A stretch of 64,000 nt of DNA from Amycolatopsis sp. CA-230715 (GCF_018736145.1 NZ_CP059997.1:7129501-7193500), one strand, 5' to 3'; shown: positions 34,009 through 42,766, counted from the first letter of the stretch. The notes: a model not told the origin generated them from the sequence alone. Program-made: numbers and translations.

Positions 34009-35229
34009 ATGACCTATCTAGATCACGCGGCGACCACCCCGATGTCGCCGCAAGCCGTTGCGGCGATGACCGAGGCGATGTCCACCGTGGGCAACGCCTC
34101 CTCGCTGCATTCCTCGGGCAGGCGCGCGCGGCGCGTCGCCGAGGAGGCGCGCGAGACGGTCGCTTCGGCGCTCGGCGCCCGGCCGTCGGAGGTCGTTTTC
34201 ACCAGCGGCGGTACGGAAAGCGACAACCTCGCGGTGAAGGGCATCTACTGGGCGCGGCGGCAGGCCGATCCGGCGCGCCGCCGGGTGCTGGCGAGCGCGG
34301 TCGAGCACCACGCGGTGCTCGACACCGTCGAGTGGCTGGTGGCGCACGAAGGCGCCGAGGTCACCTGGCTCGAGGTCGACCACGACGGCGCGGTCCGCTC
34401 GGAGGTGCTGCGCGCGGCCGTCGAAGCGGATCCCGGCAGTGTGGCGTTGGTCACCGTGATGTGGGCGAACAACGAGGTCGGCACGGTCAATCCGATCCGG
34501 GAGCTGGCGGGGGTCTGCGCCGAGCACGGCATCCCGATGCACACCGACGCGGTGCAGGCCGTCGGCTCGGTGCCGGTGGACTTCGCGGCGAGCGGCGTCG
34601 GCGCGCTCACCGTGACCGGCCACAAGCTCGGCGGCCCGTACGGTGTCGGCGCGCTCCTGCTCGGCAGGGACACCCCGTGCGTGCCGCTGCTGCACGGCGG
34701 CGGGCAGGAGCGGGACGTCCGATCCGGCACCCTCGACGTGCCCGCGATCCACGCCTTCGCCGCCGCGGTGCGCACCAGCGTCGACGAGCGCGAGGAGAAG
34801 GCGCGCGAGCTTTCCGCGCTGCGGGACGACCTGATCGCGGCGATCCGGCGTGAGGTGCCGGACGCGCTGCTCAACGGCGCGGGCGGCGATCGCCTGCCCA
34901 CCATCGCGCACTTCACCTTCCCCGGCTGCGCTGGCGACAGCCTGTTGATGCTGCTCGACGCGAAGGGCATCGAGTGCTCCACCGGCTCGGCCTGCACTGC
35001 TGGTGTGGCGCAGCCGAGCCACGTGCTGCTGGCGATGGGCGCGGATGCCGCGTCGGCGCGCGGTTCGCTGCGGTTCTCGCTCGGGCACACCTCGACGGCC
35101 GCCGACGTGGCCGCGCTCGCCGGGGAGATCGGCACGGTGGTGGCGAGGGCGCGCCAGGCGGGGCTTTCCGGGATGAGGAAACAGGGTCCGAAACTGACCG
35201 AACCCGATCGAGACAGGGCTGAGGTGTAG
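34009..35229 (+). CDS. iscS: Cysteine desulfurase (IscS/NifS family)
   Basis: This 406-residue PLP enzyme removes sulfur from cysteine and passes it on as persulfide. It starts YLDHAATTPM. Further motifs are SGGTESDNLAVKG, the PLP Lys206 in TGHKLGG, HGGGQERDVRSGTLD, and the active loop ECSTGSACTAG with catalytic Cys329. The mnmA gene begins five bases after its stop, so it is the likely sulfur donor for tRNA 2-thiolation as well as other uses. Position and orientation match Rv3025c. There is no scaffold gene nearby. Confidence 0.95.
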   Translation: MTYLDHAATTPMSPQAVAAMTEAMSTVGNASSLHSSGRRARRVAEEARETVASALGARPSEVVFTSGGTESDNLAVKGIYWARRQADPARRRVLASAVEHHAVLDTVEWLVAHEGAEVTWLEVDHDGAVRSEVLRAAVEADPGSVALVTVMWANNEVGTVNPIRELAGVCAEHGIPMHTDAVQAVGSVPVDFAASGVGALTVTGHKLGGPYGVGALLLGRDTPCVPLLHGGGQERDVRSGTLDVPAIHAFAAAVRTSVDEREEKARELSALRDDLIAAIRREVPDALLNGAGGDRLPTIAHFTFPGCAGDSLLMLLDAKGIECSTGSACTAGVAQPSHVLLAMGADAASARGSLRFSLGHTSTAADVAALAGEIGTVVARARQAGLSGMRKQGPKLTEPDRDRAEV

Positions 35230-35234
35230 CGGGT

Positions 35235-36323
35235 ATGCGCGTACTGGCCGCGATGAGCGGGGGCGTCGACTCCGCGGTGGCCGCCGCGAGGGCCGTCGAC
35301 GCCGGGCACGAGGTCGTCGGCGTCCACTTGGCGTTGTCGGCGAAGCCGGGCACGTTGCGCACGGGTTCGCGTGGCTGCTGCACGATCGAGGACTCGCACG
35401 ACGCCCGCCGCGCCGCCGACATCATGGGAATCCCGTTCTACATCTGGGATTTCGCCGAGCGTTTCACCGAGGAGGTCGTGGAGACCTTCGTCGGCGAGTA
35501 CGCCGCGGGCCGCACGCCCAACCCGTGTGTCACCTGCAACGAGAAGATCAAGTTCGAGGCGTTGCTGGAAAAGGCGATGGCGCTCGGCTTCGACGCGGTG
35601 GCCACCGGTCACTACGCTCGTCTGTCCGTTGTGGACGGTGTGCCGGAGCTGCGCCGCAGCGCGGACGAGGGCAAGGACCAGTCCTATGTGCTCGCCTCGT
35701 TGACGCCGGTGCAGCTGCGCCACTCGATGTTCCCGCTCGGTGACTCGTGGAAGACCGAGGTGCGCGCCGAGGCGGAGGAGCGTGGCCTGTCGGTGGCGAA
35801 CAAGCCGGACAGCCACGACATCTGCTTCATTCCTGACGGCGACACCAAGAAGTTCTTGGAGTCGAGGCTCGGCGAGCACCCCGGCGAGCTGGTCGACGCC
35901 GAGACCGGCGCCGTGCTCGGCAAGCACACCGGCGTGCACGGTTTCACCATCGGCCAGCGCAAGGGCCTTGGAATCGACGCCCCCGCCCCCGACGGCAAGC
36001 CTCGCTACGTGCTCTCGCTGGAGCCGGTCTCGGGCACCGTGAAGGTCGGCTCCGCCGACAATCTCGGCGTGCACGAGATTGTCGCGAACCGCCCGATCTG
36101 GCCCAGCGAAGCACCCCTGGAAGGCCCGACGGAGTGCGCCGTCCAGGTCCGCGCCCACGGCGGTATCGCCGACGCGGTCGCCGAGGTCGTCGGCGACGAG
36201 GTGCGCGTCCAGTTGCGCGAGCCGTTGCGCGGCGTGGCACCGGGCCAGGTGGTCGTGCTGTACCGCCCCGACGCCGACGGTGACTTGGTGCTCGGTAGCG
36301 CGAAGATCGCCGCCACCGCCTAA
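35235..36323 (+). CDS. mnmA: tRNA 2-thiouridine synthase MnmA
   Basis: This 362-residue enzyme thiolates U34 of Lys, Glu and Gln tRNAs, using ATP and sulfur from the desulfurase encoded just upstream. The PP-loop SGGVDS is at residues 8-13. The catalytic cysteines are Cys101 in NPCVTCN and Cys197 in HDICFIPDG. GFDAVATGHYAR and the C-terminal GQRKGLGI motif are intact. It ends overlapping a convergent DUF222-HNH gene by four bases, which marks the edge of the accessory region. Confidence 0.97.
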   Translation: MRVLAAMSGGVDSAVAAARAVDAGHEVVGVHLALSAKPGTLRTGSRGCCTIEDSHDARRAADIMGIPFYIWDFAERFTEEVVETFVGEYAAGRTPNPCVTCNEKIKFEALLEKAMALGFDAVATGHYARLSVVDGVPELRRSADEGKDQSYVLASLTPVQLRHSMFPLGDSWKTEVRAEAEERGLSVANKPDSHDICFIPDGDTKKFLESRLGEHPGELVDAETGAVLGKHTGVHGFTIGQRKGLGIDAPAPDGKPRYVLSLEPVSGTVKVGSADNLGVHEIVANRPIWPSEAPLEGPTECAVQVRAHGGIADAVAEVVGDEVRVQLREPLRGVAPGQVVVLYRPDADGDLVLGSAKIAATA

Positions 36324-37432
36324 CACTTCCGACGACCGGGTTCTTCGGTGTAGCTGCGCCCGTCGGGGGTGGTGACGGTCAGTTTTCCGGTCGCGTCGGT
36401 GGTGAAGGCCCAGCCGGGCTCGTCGCGGAGTTTGTGGTGCACCCGGCACAACGGCCGCATGTTGGCCTTGTCCGTACCGCCGCCGTCGGCCCATGCGGTG
36501 GCGTGGTCGAGGTCGGTGTACTGGGCGGGTCGGTTGCAGCCGGGCATGCTGCAGGTGCGGCAGGCGACCTGGATGTACTTGCGCATGCGCTTGGCGGGCC
36601 GGTAGTTTTTCCGACCGACATCGAGCGGTAGCTGTGTCATCGGTTCGTCGATGATGCGGTTCCAGACGGAGTTGGCGTCGAAGGCGATTTCGCGGGCCAT
36701 CTCCGATGAGATGTCGCCGCATCCGGTGAGTTCCGCGGGATTGTCTCGCAGCCCCATCAGGGTGGGCAGGTCGATGTGCAGGAAGATTTGCGCTTTCGGC
36801 TTGCCGCCGCAAGCCCCGCTCAAGCACCGTTCGACCAGCGCATCGAGCCTGAGTTGGTCCATGGTGCGCTTGTCACCCTGTCGTTTCTTCTCCAGTGCGT
36901 CTTGGTCACAGGCCGCGTAAAGGGCCTGCGCGCGATCCGAAGGAAGCTCGGCGAACAGTGTCGAAGACCCGTGATCCCCGTGGCGGATTTCGAGCCTGCG
37001 CGCCGCCGCCTTGGCCTTGCGTCGCTGTTCGTACCCCTCGGGATCGATGCGCATCAGCAGTGAGTTGACCATCCGCCGCAGCGCGGGCGCGTTCCGGTTC
37101 TCGAACTTCCCGACCAGTCGAGCGTCCACTTCGGACGCTACCTCCCGAGAGACACACGCCGTGGCTTCGAACACCCGCGAGGCCGCATACTCGTCGATGA
37201 GCCCCTTCTCCAGTGCTTCCAGGGTGCGTGGCAGGTACGAGGTCAACGCGTCAGCGAGCGCCGTCTTCCGCTCCGCCGAGTTCTGGGTCAAGGCACACAA
37301 CAGGGCCACTTGACCCACAGTAGATCTTCGCGACGACTCCTGCTCTATATCGGCGATATCCCGCAACAACATCGCCTGCTGATACCGAATAATCGCCAAA
37401 CGTCGCTGAATAGAATCAGATTTAGTGTTCAT
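36320..37432 (-). CDS. DUF222/13E12-type HNH endonuclease
   Basis: This is a 370-residue protein of the actinobacterial 13E12/REP13E12 group. The N-terminal DUF222 helical domain covers about 30-260. The C-terminal HNH nuclease has paired cysteines (CRTCSMPGC) and the motif DLDHATAWADGGGTDKANMRPLCRVHHKLR-like core, with DH, N and HH as metal ligands. Its 5' part and upstream DNA are clearly less GC-rich than their surroundings. Its stop lies inside the end of mnmA. Such genes are multicopy and often associated with mobile DNA, though the biological role is not settled. ATG 37432 has no strong ribosome-binding site. Confidence 0.85.
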   Translation of the reverse strand: MNTKSDSIQRRLAIIRYQQAMLLRDIADIEQESSRRSTVGQVALLCALTQNSAERKTALADALTSYLPRTLEALEKGLIDEYAASRVFEATACVSREVASEVDARLVGKFENRNAPALRRMVNSLLMRIDPEGYEQRRKAKAAARRLEIRHGDHGSSTLFAELPSDRAQALYAACDQDALEKKRQGDKRTMDQLRLDALVERCLSGACGGKPKAQIFLHIDLPTLMGLRDNPAELTGCGDISSEMAREIAFDANSVWNRIIDEPMTQLPLDVGRKNYRPAKRMRKYIQVACRTCSMPGCNRPAQYTDLDHATAWADGGGTDKANMRPLCRVHHKLRDEPGWAFTTDATGKLTVTTPDGRSYTEEPGRRKC

Positions 37433-37756
37433 AAAACAATTCTACCGCCCCGCAAAGAAGTGAGCATCACTAGATCGTGTACTCAAAAGATCACTACCTG
37501 CCACAACGCGCCCACAACGGCAAAGAAGATGAAAAACAATCGGGACCGAAAGTGCGTCGGGGACGCTACCTCAAGGCGACCAAAGGTTTTCGTTCCGTGA
37601 GGAACGATTGCTGGTGACCAACGACGCAACCCGCACCGAGGAGCAATCGTTCCTCACGGCGCGCCGAAGGCGTGCAGTAGACCCTCACCGTGCCCCCGAA
37701 AAAAGGTAGGTGTATCGCACCCATCCATCGCCCGCACCACACAAACACTGGCGCCC
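37433..37756. other. AT-richer intergenic stretch, likely insertion remnant
   Basis: These 324 bases between the HNH gene and the truncated NmrA-like gene are visibly lower in GC than the rest of the window, with runs such as AAGATGAAAAACAA. They hold the 18-bp inverted repeat at 37595-37659. No open frame is supported. The interval most likely contains the junction where the NmrA-like gene lost its 5' end. Confidence 0.55.
37595..37659. repeat. Perfect 18-bp inverted repeat with 29-base loop
   Basis: CCGTGAGGAACGATTGCT (37595-37612) is exactly complementary to 37642-37659. The loop contains GGTGACC and GCACCGAGG. The structure is unlike the CCCCGAA family. It could be a small non-autonomous element or the trace of one, sitting where a gene has been beheaded. 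Confidence 0.7.
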
Positions 37757-38539
37757 TTGCAGAAAGCCGGAGCCGAACCGTTCGTCGCCCAGCCGACCGA
37801 CCACACCGCCCTGACGGAGGCCTTCACCGGGGCACACGGGGTGTACGTCATGGTGCAGCCCAACTACATCCCCGACAGCCCGGATTTCCTGGCCCACCAG
37901 AAGCGGATCGTCGACACGATGGTCACCGCACTGGCCAGCGCCGGGATCCGCCGGATCGTCACGCTGAGCAGCTGGGGTGCCGACAAGCCCGAGGGTACGG
38001 GCCCGGTCGTCGGACTGCACTACCTCGAGGAACAGGTCGACTTCCTCGACGCGGCGGTGACCCATCTGCGGGCCGGGTACTTCATGGAGAACCTGCTCGG
38101 GTGCGTTCGCCCAGAAGGCGTCGTCGCACCGTTCGACGCCGACATCGCGATGCCGTTCGTCGCTGCCGCAGACATCGGCCATGCCGCCGCGGAAACGCTG
38201 ATCGCACCGACGCAAGCGATCCCCGGACACCCGGAGATCGTCGAAATCCAGGGCGAGCGCGACCTGAGCATGCGCGAAGCAACCCAGGTGATCGGCAAGC
38301 TGACCGGGCGCCCCGACCTTCGGTACGTGCGGCAGTCCACCGACGAGTTCGCCGCGGAACAACGAGCCGCCGGGGTGTCGGCAGGCGTCGCGGTCCTGAT
38401 GGTCCAGGTCGCCAACGCGATCAACTCCGGCCACACCCGCGCATTGCAACCGCGCTCGGCCCGCACCACGACACCGACCAGCATCGAGTCCTTCGTGACG
38501 AATGTCCTTCTGCCACAAGGGATCAAAGCACCAGCTTGA
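37757..38539 (+). pseudogene. NmrA-like NAD(P)-binding protein, 5'-truncated
   Basis: About 260 residues of an NmrA/SDR-atypical protein remain: QKAGAEPFVAQPTDHTALTEAF is where such proteins are normally about 40 residues in, and HGVYVMVQP, RRIVTLSSWGADKP, LRAGYFMENL and IGHAAAETL follow. The N-terminal beta strand and glycine motif (GATGxxG) that bind NADP are missing. The only possible start is TTG 37757 without a ribosome-binding site. Upstream is AT-richer DNA with an inverted repeat. I therefore call it a remnant; the rest of the frame is intact, so loss was recent or a short protein is still made. Confidence 0.7.
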
Positions 38540-38975
38540 ACCCCACGTGCGTACCGGCAAACCCCAACCGCTCGTAGAACCGGTGCGCGTCCTCCCGAGA
38601 AGCGTTGGAGGTCAACTGCACGATCCGGCACCCCCGCCTCCGCGACTCGTCGATCGCCCACTGCATCAACGTGGTCCCCAACCCGCTACCGCGATGACTC
38701 CCGGCAACCCGCACGGCCTCGATGAGCCCCCGCGAAGACCCCTTGTGCGACAGCCCCGGAATGATCGTGAGCTGGAAGGTGCCGACCACCCCGGCGCCGT
38801 CGTCGGCGACCATCAGGAGCTGGTTCGGATCGGCCTCCAGCGAAGAGAAGGCCCGCAGGTAGGGGCCGAGGTCATCGGTGGATTCACGGGTCGCGCCGAG
38901 CTGGTCGTCGGCGAGCATCCGCACGATCGATTCGACATCGGACGCCGTGGCGCGTCTAATCTGGATCTCGCTCAC
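38523..38975 (-). CDS. GNAT-family N-acetyltransferase
   Basis: This is a 150-residue acetyl-CoA-dependent transferase. It starts IQIRRATASDVESIVRML. The acetyl-CoA binding motif A is AVRVAGSHRGSGLGTTLMQWA (RGxGxG-type, here RGSGLG), and DAHRFYERLGFAGTHVGFK is motif B. It overlaps the end of the NmrA-like remnant by 17 bases on the opposite strand and is divergent from the acyl-CoA synthetase gene at 39005. The acceptor is unknown. Confidence 0.88.
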   Translation of the reverse strand: MSEIQIRRATASDVESIVRMLADDQLGATRESTDDLGPYLRAFSSLEADPNQLLMVADDGAGVVGTFQLTIIPGLSHKGSSRGLIEAVRVAGSHRGSGLGTTLMQWAIDESRRRGCRIVQLTSNASREDAHRFYERLGFAGTHVGFKLVL

Positions 38976-39004
38976 GACCGCCGATTATTGCAGGAGGCAC
39001 CGGG

Positions 39005-40519
39005 ATGGGACCGCGCACGAGCACCGTCGACGATCTCCTCCGCCGCAGCGCGGCGAAGACCCCGGCGAAGACCGCGCTGCGGTTCGCCGGTCGCGAATGG
39101 ACCTACGCGGAGCTGGACGCGGCGGTGACGAACGCCGCGGCGTTCCTGCTCGGGCTCGGGCTGGACAAGGGCGCGCGCGTCGCCGCGTACGGCAAGAATT
39201 CCGACGCGTACCTCATCGCGTTCCTCGCCTGCGCCCGCGCCGGACTGGTGCACGTGCCGATCAACTACAACCTCGCCGGTACGGAGCTGGCTTACTTGCT
39301 GGAGCAGTCCGGCAGCTCGGCCGCGCTCACCGATCCCGCCCTGCGGTCCGTTTTGGACGGTTCGGGCGCGGCGCCGCCGATCGTGGTGCCACTGCGAGAC
39401 GACCCCGAGTCCCTGCTGGACGCCGCGACCACCGGTTCGACGCCTGACCTCGACGTCGAAGTGGCGGACACCGATCTGGTGCAGTTGCTGTACACCTCCG
39501 GCACCACGTCGCGGCCGAAGGGCGCGATGATGACGCATCGCGCGCTCGTGCACGAATACGTGTCGAGCATCGTCGCGCTGGATCTCACCGCGGACGACGC
39601 CCCGCTGCACGTCATGCCGCTCTACCACAGCGCGCAGATGCACGTGTTCCTGATGCCGTGGCTGGCGGTCGGCGCGACGAACGATCTGATGGAGACGCCG
39701 GACCCGGCCGAGATCCTGCGCCGGATCGAAGCGGACGGGCACCGCGCGTTCTTCGCCGCGCCGACGCTGTGGGTGGCGCTCGCGCACCACGGCGATTTCG
39801 GCAGCCGCGACCTCTCCGCGCTGAAGAAGGCGTACTACGGGGCGTCGATCATGCCGGGGCCGATCCTCGCCGCGCTGCGCGACGCCATGCCGGGGCTCGG
39901 GTTCTACAACTGCTTCGGCCAGTCCGAGATCGGCCCGCTGGCCACCGTGCTCGGCCCGGACGAGCACGCCGAACGGCCGGAATCCGCCGGACGCGCGGTG
40001 TTGTTCGTCGAGGTGCGCGTGGTCGACGGCGAGGGGAACGACGTCGAGCCCGGCGGACTCGGCGAGGTGGTCTACCGCTCGCCGCAACTGTGCGAGGGCT
40101 ACTGGGACAAACCGGAAGAGACCGAAGAGGCGTTCCGCGACGGCTGGTTCCACTCCGGCGACCTGGTGCGCATCGACGAGGAGGGCTACCTCTCGGTGGT
40201 CGACCGGATCAAGGACGTGATCAACACTGGCGGGGTCATGGTCGCCTCGCGCGAGGTCGAAGATGCCTTGTACACCCACGATTCGGTGGACGAGGTCGCG
40301 GTGGTCGGGCTGCCCGACGACAAGTGGATCGAGGCGATCACCGCGGTCGTGGTGTCCAAAAAGGACCACGAACGCGACGCGGCGGCACTGGTCGCGCACC
40401 TGCAGGGAAGGCTGTCGTCGTTCAAGGTGCCCAAGGCGATCCACTTCGTCGACGAGCTGCCGCGCAACGCCTCCGGCAAGATCCTCAAGCGCGAGCTGCG
40501 GGACCGGTTCGCCGGGTGA
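39005..40519 (+). CDS. Acyl-CoA synthetase (AMP-binding, FadD-like)
   Basis: This 504-residue adenylate-forming enzyme activates a carboxylic acid to its CoA thioester. The P-loop-like motif is LLYTSGTTSRPKGAMMTH, the A5 region YNCFGQSEIG, A7 WFHSGDLVRIDEEG, A8 VDRIKDVINTGGVMVA, and the catalytic Lys of A10 in NASGKILKRELR. The length fits a stand-alone medium or long-chain ligase. GCAGGAGG precedes ATG 39005. Its stop is one base from the convergent WYL regulator stop. The acid substrate cannot be read from sequence. Confidence 0.93.
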   Translation: MGPRTSTVDDLLRRSAAKTPAKTALRFAGREWTYAELDAAVTNAAAFLLGLGLDKGARVAAYGKNSDAYLIAFLACARAGLVHVPINYNLAGTELAYLLEQSGSSAALTDPALRSVLDGSGAAPPIVVPLRDDPESLLDAATTGSTPDLDVEVADTDLVQLLYTSGTTSRPKGAMMTHRALVHEYVSSIVALDLTADDAPLHVMPLYHSAQMHVFLMPWLAVGATNDLMETPDPAEILRRIEADGHRAFFAAPTLWVALAHHGDFGSRDLSALKKAYYGASIMPGPILAALRDAMPGLGFYNCFGQSEIGPLATVLGPDEHAERPESAGRAVLFVEVRVVDGEGNDVEPGGLGEVVYRSPQLCEGYWDKPEETEEAFRDGWFHSGDLVRIDEEGYLSVVDRIKDVINTGGVMVASREVEDALYTHDSVDEVAVVGLPDDKWIEAITAVVVSKKDHERDAAALVAHLQGRLSSFKVPKAIHFVDELPRNASGKILKRELRDRFAG

Positions 40520-40520
40520 C

Positions 40521-41486
40521 TCAGCCGTAGCGCCCGGCCGTGGCGTTCGCGCGATCGGCCAGCGCGCGGCGAAGCTCCGCGGGGGCGAGAGCCTCGGCGT
40601 CGGGGGCGAGCCCCCACAGCACCGACTCGGCGTGCACGAGATCGGCGAACTCGACTTCCAGCAGCAGCCAGCCCCCGCTGTCCGGCTGGTCGGGCCCGGC
40701 GCGCAGCGTGGCGTCGACGAGTTGCCGTCGCCGCCTCGCGCGCACCCTGACCGTCGCGACCACGCGGGGTTTGGTGGCGTGGAAGCGTTCCCGCTGGTTC
40801 CGCCAGACGGTTTCGAGGTCGACGCCTTCGCGGTGCTCGACGGGCTCGCTGAGTTGTTGTGCCGCACTGATCCGGGACAGGCGGTAGGTGCGTTCGGCGT
40901 CGTCGCGGTAGGCGAGCAGGTACCACTGGCCGCGCACGCGGACTAGCCCGATCGGATCGACCGTGCGCCACCGCGGCGACGCATCCCTTGCGGTGTACCG
41001 GATTCGCAGCTTCCGGCTGGCGAGCACGGCCTCCCGCACCACGTCGAGGTGTTCCTCTTCGGGGCGGGAATTCTTTGCCGCGCAGGGGTGCCAGCCTTCT
41101 TCCGGCTGGACGAGGATGCGTTCGGCGGCGCTGGTCGCGCGTTCGCGGTGCGCGGGCGGGATCGCCGCGGTGACCTTGCGCATCGCCGAAGCGAGCGCCG
41201 GGGCCATGCCCAGCAGGTGCCCGTTCCCCGGCGAGCCCGCCGCGATCAGCGCGAGCGCTTCCTGCTCGGTGAGCCCGGTCAGATCGGTGGTGAACCGGCC
41301 GAGCAGCGCGTAACCGCCCTCCCGCCCGCGTTCGGCGTAGACGGGCATACCGGCGGAGGCGAGCGCTTCGATGTCGCGCTGCACGGTGCGACGGCTGACT
41401 TCCAGCTCGCGGGCGAGCGCGGAGGCGGACATGCTGCCGCGTTGTTGCAGCAGGAGCAGCAGCGAGATCAACCGGTCGGCGCGCAC
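40521..41486 (-). CDS. WYL-domain transcriptional regulator (YafY-like)
   Basis: This is a 321-residue regulator. The N-terminal DeoR-like helix-turn-helix covers about 1-60 (DRLISLLLLLQQRGSMSASALAREL, SRRTVQRDIEALASAG). The WYL domain is at about 140-220; its usual WYL core reads GQWYLLAYRDDAERTYRLSRI. A C-terminal WCX-like extension follows. GTG 41486 is chosen because the helix-turn-helix begins there. It is divergent from the gene at 41549, with a perfect 12-bp inverted repeat between the two starts, the probable binding site. WYL proteins sense small ligands or nucleic acids; the signal is unknown. Confidence 0.9.
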   Translation of the reverse strand: MRADRLISLLLLLQQRGSMSASALARELEVSRRTVQRDIEALASAGMPVYAERGREGGYALLGRFTTDLTGLTEQEALALIAAGSPGNGHLLGMAPALASAMRKVTAAIPPAHRERATSAAERILVQPEEGWHPCAAKNSRPEEEHLDVVREAVLASRKLRIRYTARDASPRWRTVDPIGLVRVRGQWYLLAYRDDAERTYRLSRISAAQQLSEPVEHREGVDLETVWRNQRERFHATKPRVVATVRVRARRRRQLVDATLRAGPDQPDSGGWLLLEVEFADLVHAESVLWGLAPDAEALAPAELRRALADRANATAGRYG

Positions 41487-41503
41487 GTGTTCGATTGTTC
41501 CAG

Positions 41504-41532
41504 GGATATACGACAGAAGGTGTCGTATATCC
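41504..41532. promoter_or_regulatory. WYL-regulator operator: 12-bp perfect inverted repeat
   Basis: GGATATACGACA (41504-41515) and TGTCGTATATCC (41521-41532) are exact complements with a GAAGG spacer. The site is 17 bases upstream of both divergent start codons (41486 and 41549), so binding would block both promoters. Confidence 0.8.
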
Positions 41533-41548
41533 GGTGCAGGATGGGGGC

Positions 41549-42121
41549 ATGACGAACACTTCGGATCCCCGCCCGCTGTACGACCGCGCACTGACCTGGG
41601 TGCGCAGCCTCGCCGCCGAGCTGCCGACCGATCTCACCGGACCGACGCCGTGCCCCGAGTTCGACGTGCGGAGCCTGCTCGGGCACCTGGTGGCCACCGT
41701 GGACAGGGCACGGGTGATCGGGGAGGGCGGCGACGTGTTCAGCTGCCCCTTCGTCGTCACCGGTGTCGACGACTGGGCAGGCGCACTGGCGACAGCCGTG
41801 GAGAAGATGCAGGCGGTGTGGCAGGACGACGCGGTGCTCGACCGCGAAGTGACGGTCCCGTGGGGCAAGGTGCCGGGACGGGCGGCGCTGTGGGGCTACC
41901 TCAACGAAGCGCTCGTGCACGGCTGGGACCTCGCCGTGGCCATCGGGGCGGACGAGGAGACCGACCCGGAGCTGGCGGAGGCCGCGCTGACCGTCGCCGA
42001 GCAGTTCATCCCGGCCGAGCGGCGCGGCGGGGAAATCCCCTTCGCGCCCGTCGTCGTGCCGAGGCAGGGCGCCGGTCCGACCGAACGGCTCGCGAACTGG
42101 TCCGGCCACCGCAGGCCGTGA
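41549..42121 (+). CDS. TIGR03086/maleylpyruvate-isomerase-like metal-binding protein
   Basis: This is a 190-residue protein of the DinB/MDMPI fold. It begins PLYDRALTWVRSLAAELP, then TPCPEFDVRSLLGHLVAT with the first metal-binding His, and NEALVHGWDLAVAIG with the later His-x-W-D. Members of this superfamily include mycothiol-dependent isomerases and thiol transferases, so a mycothiol-linked detoxification role is possible but unproven. AGGATGGGGG precedes ATG 41549. It is almost certainly controlled by the divergent WYL regulator through the inverted repeat between them. Confidence 0.85.
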   Translation: MTNTSDPRPLYDRALTWVRSLAAELPTDLTGPTPCPEFDVRSLLGHLVATVDRARVIGEGGDVFSCPFVVTGVDDWAGALATAVEKMQAVWQDDAVLDREVTVPWGKVPGRAALWGYLNEALVHGWDLAVAIGADEETDPELAEAALTVAEQFIPAERRGGEIPFAPVVVPRQGAGPTERLANWSGHRRP

Positions 42122-42766
42122 TCAGCCGAATGCCACGCCCAGCAACGGGATCCGGCGGATGTCGTCGATCGTGCAGGTGAGCCCGGACAGGGTGCACACG
42201 GCGCGCATCGCGATCGAGTAGTCGGCCTCACCGGGTTCTAGGTAGTCGAGGTCGACGGTGCCCGCCGCTTCGAAGGCGGCGCGCAGTTCGGCGGGCATCT
42301 CGGGGAGATCGGTTTCTAGATCGAGATCGTCGATGTTGACCCAAGCGAGCTGTTCCCCGTCGACGGCGTAGGTGAGGCTGGCATCGGCGTTGATGGAGAA
42401 GTAGCTCGTGGCCGCGGATCGGCCGCCGTCCGACAGCGCGAGCAGGGTGTCATCATTGGTGTACCCGGAGTCGTCGTAGACGAACGTCCAGTCACCGATG
42501 CGGCCCGCCAGCAGTGCGGCGCCGGTTCCCGGCTCGATCCCCAATGCCGTACTGGGCAGGGAATGGTGGTCGCTGGGCTTGCTGTCCGGCAACTCGACGG
42601 ATCGGAACGACTCCGGATTGGCGCCCAGCCTCTTCAGTGCCTCCGCCGGTTCGAGGTCGCGCACGACGTGCACGGCGTGGTTCGGGTCGGCGTTGGCCAG
42701 TTCGTCGATCCAGAGGGGATTTCCCTCGTCGCTCAACGTGTTCGGGGGGAAGTCGGGCTTCGGCAT
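42122..42766 (-). CDS. DUF6461-like protein, function unknown
   Basis: This is a 214-residue soluble acidic protein. It starts with PLWIDELANADPNHAVHVVRDL, then AEALKRLGA, followed by a beta-rich middle (AALLAGRIGDWTFVYDDSG, SYFSINADASLTYAVDGE) and an acidic C-terminal part ending LSGLTCTIDDIRRIPLLGVAFG. This layout resembles the actinobacterial DUF6461 family, which has no known activity. ATG 42766 has GAGGTCTCC upstream. It abuts the stop of the previous gene on the other strand with no gap. The family assignment is by overall pattern only. Confidence 0.65.
   Translation of the reverse strand: MPKPDFPPNTLSDEGNPLWIDELANADPNHAVHVVRDLEPAEALKRLGANPESFRSVELPDSKPSDHHSLPSTALGIEPGTGAALLAGRIGDWTFVYDDSGYTNDDTLLALSDGGRSAATSYFSINADASLTYAVDGEQLAWVNIDDLDLETDLPEMPAELRAAFEAAGTVDLDYLEPGEADYSIAMRAVCTLSGLTCTIDDIRRIPLLGVAFG

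Noticed and set aside
37757..38539. NmrA-like gene as an intact short gene starting at TTG
   Set aside because: The cofactor-binding N-terminus is missing, there is no ribosome-binding site and the upstream DNA is disrupted; a truncated remnant explains this better.
28998..41500. Possible secondary-metabolite cluster (acyltransferase, SDRs, MFS, acyl-CoA synthetase)
   Set aside because: There is no polyketide, peptide or terpene synthase and the conserved housekeeping block runs through the same interval; the enzymes look independent.
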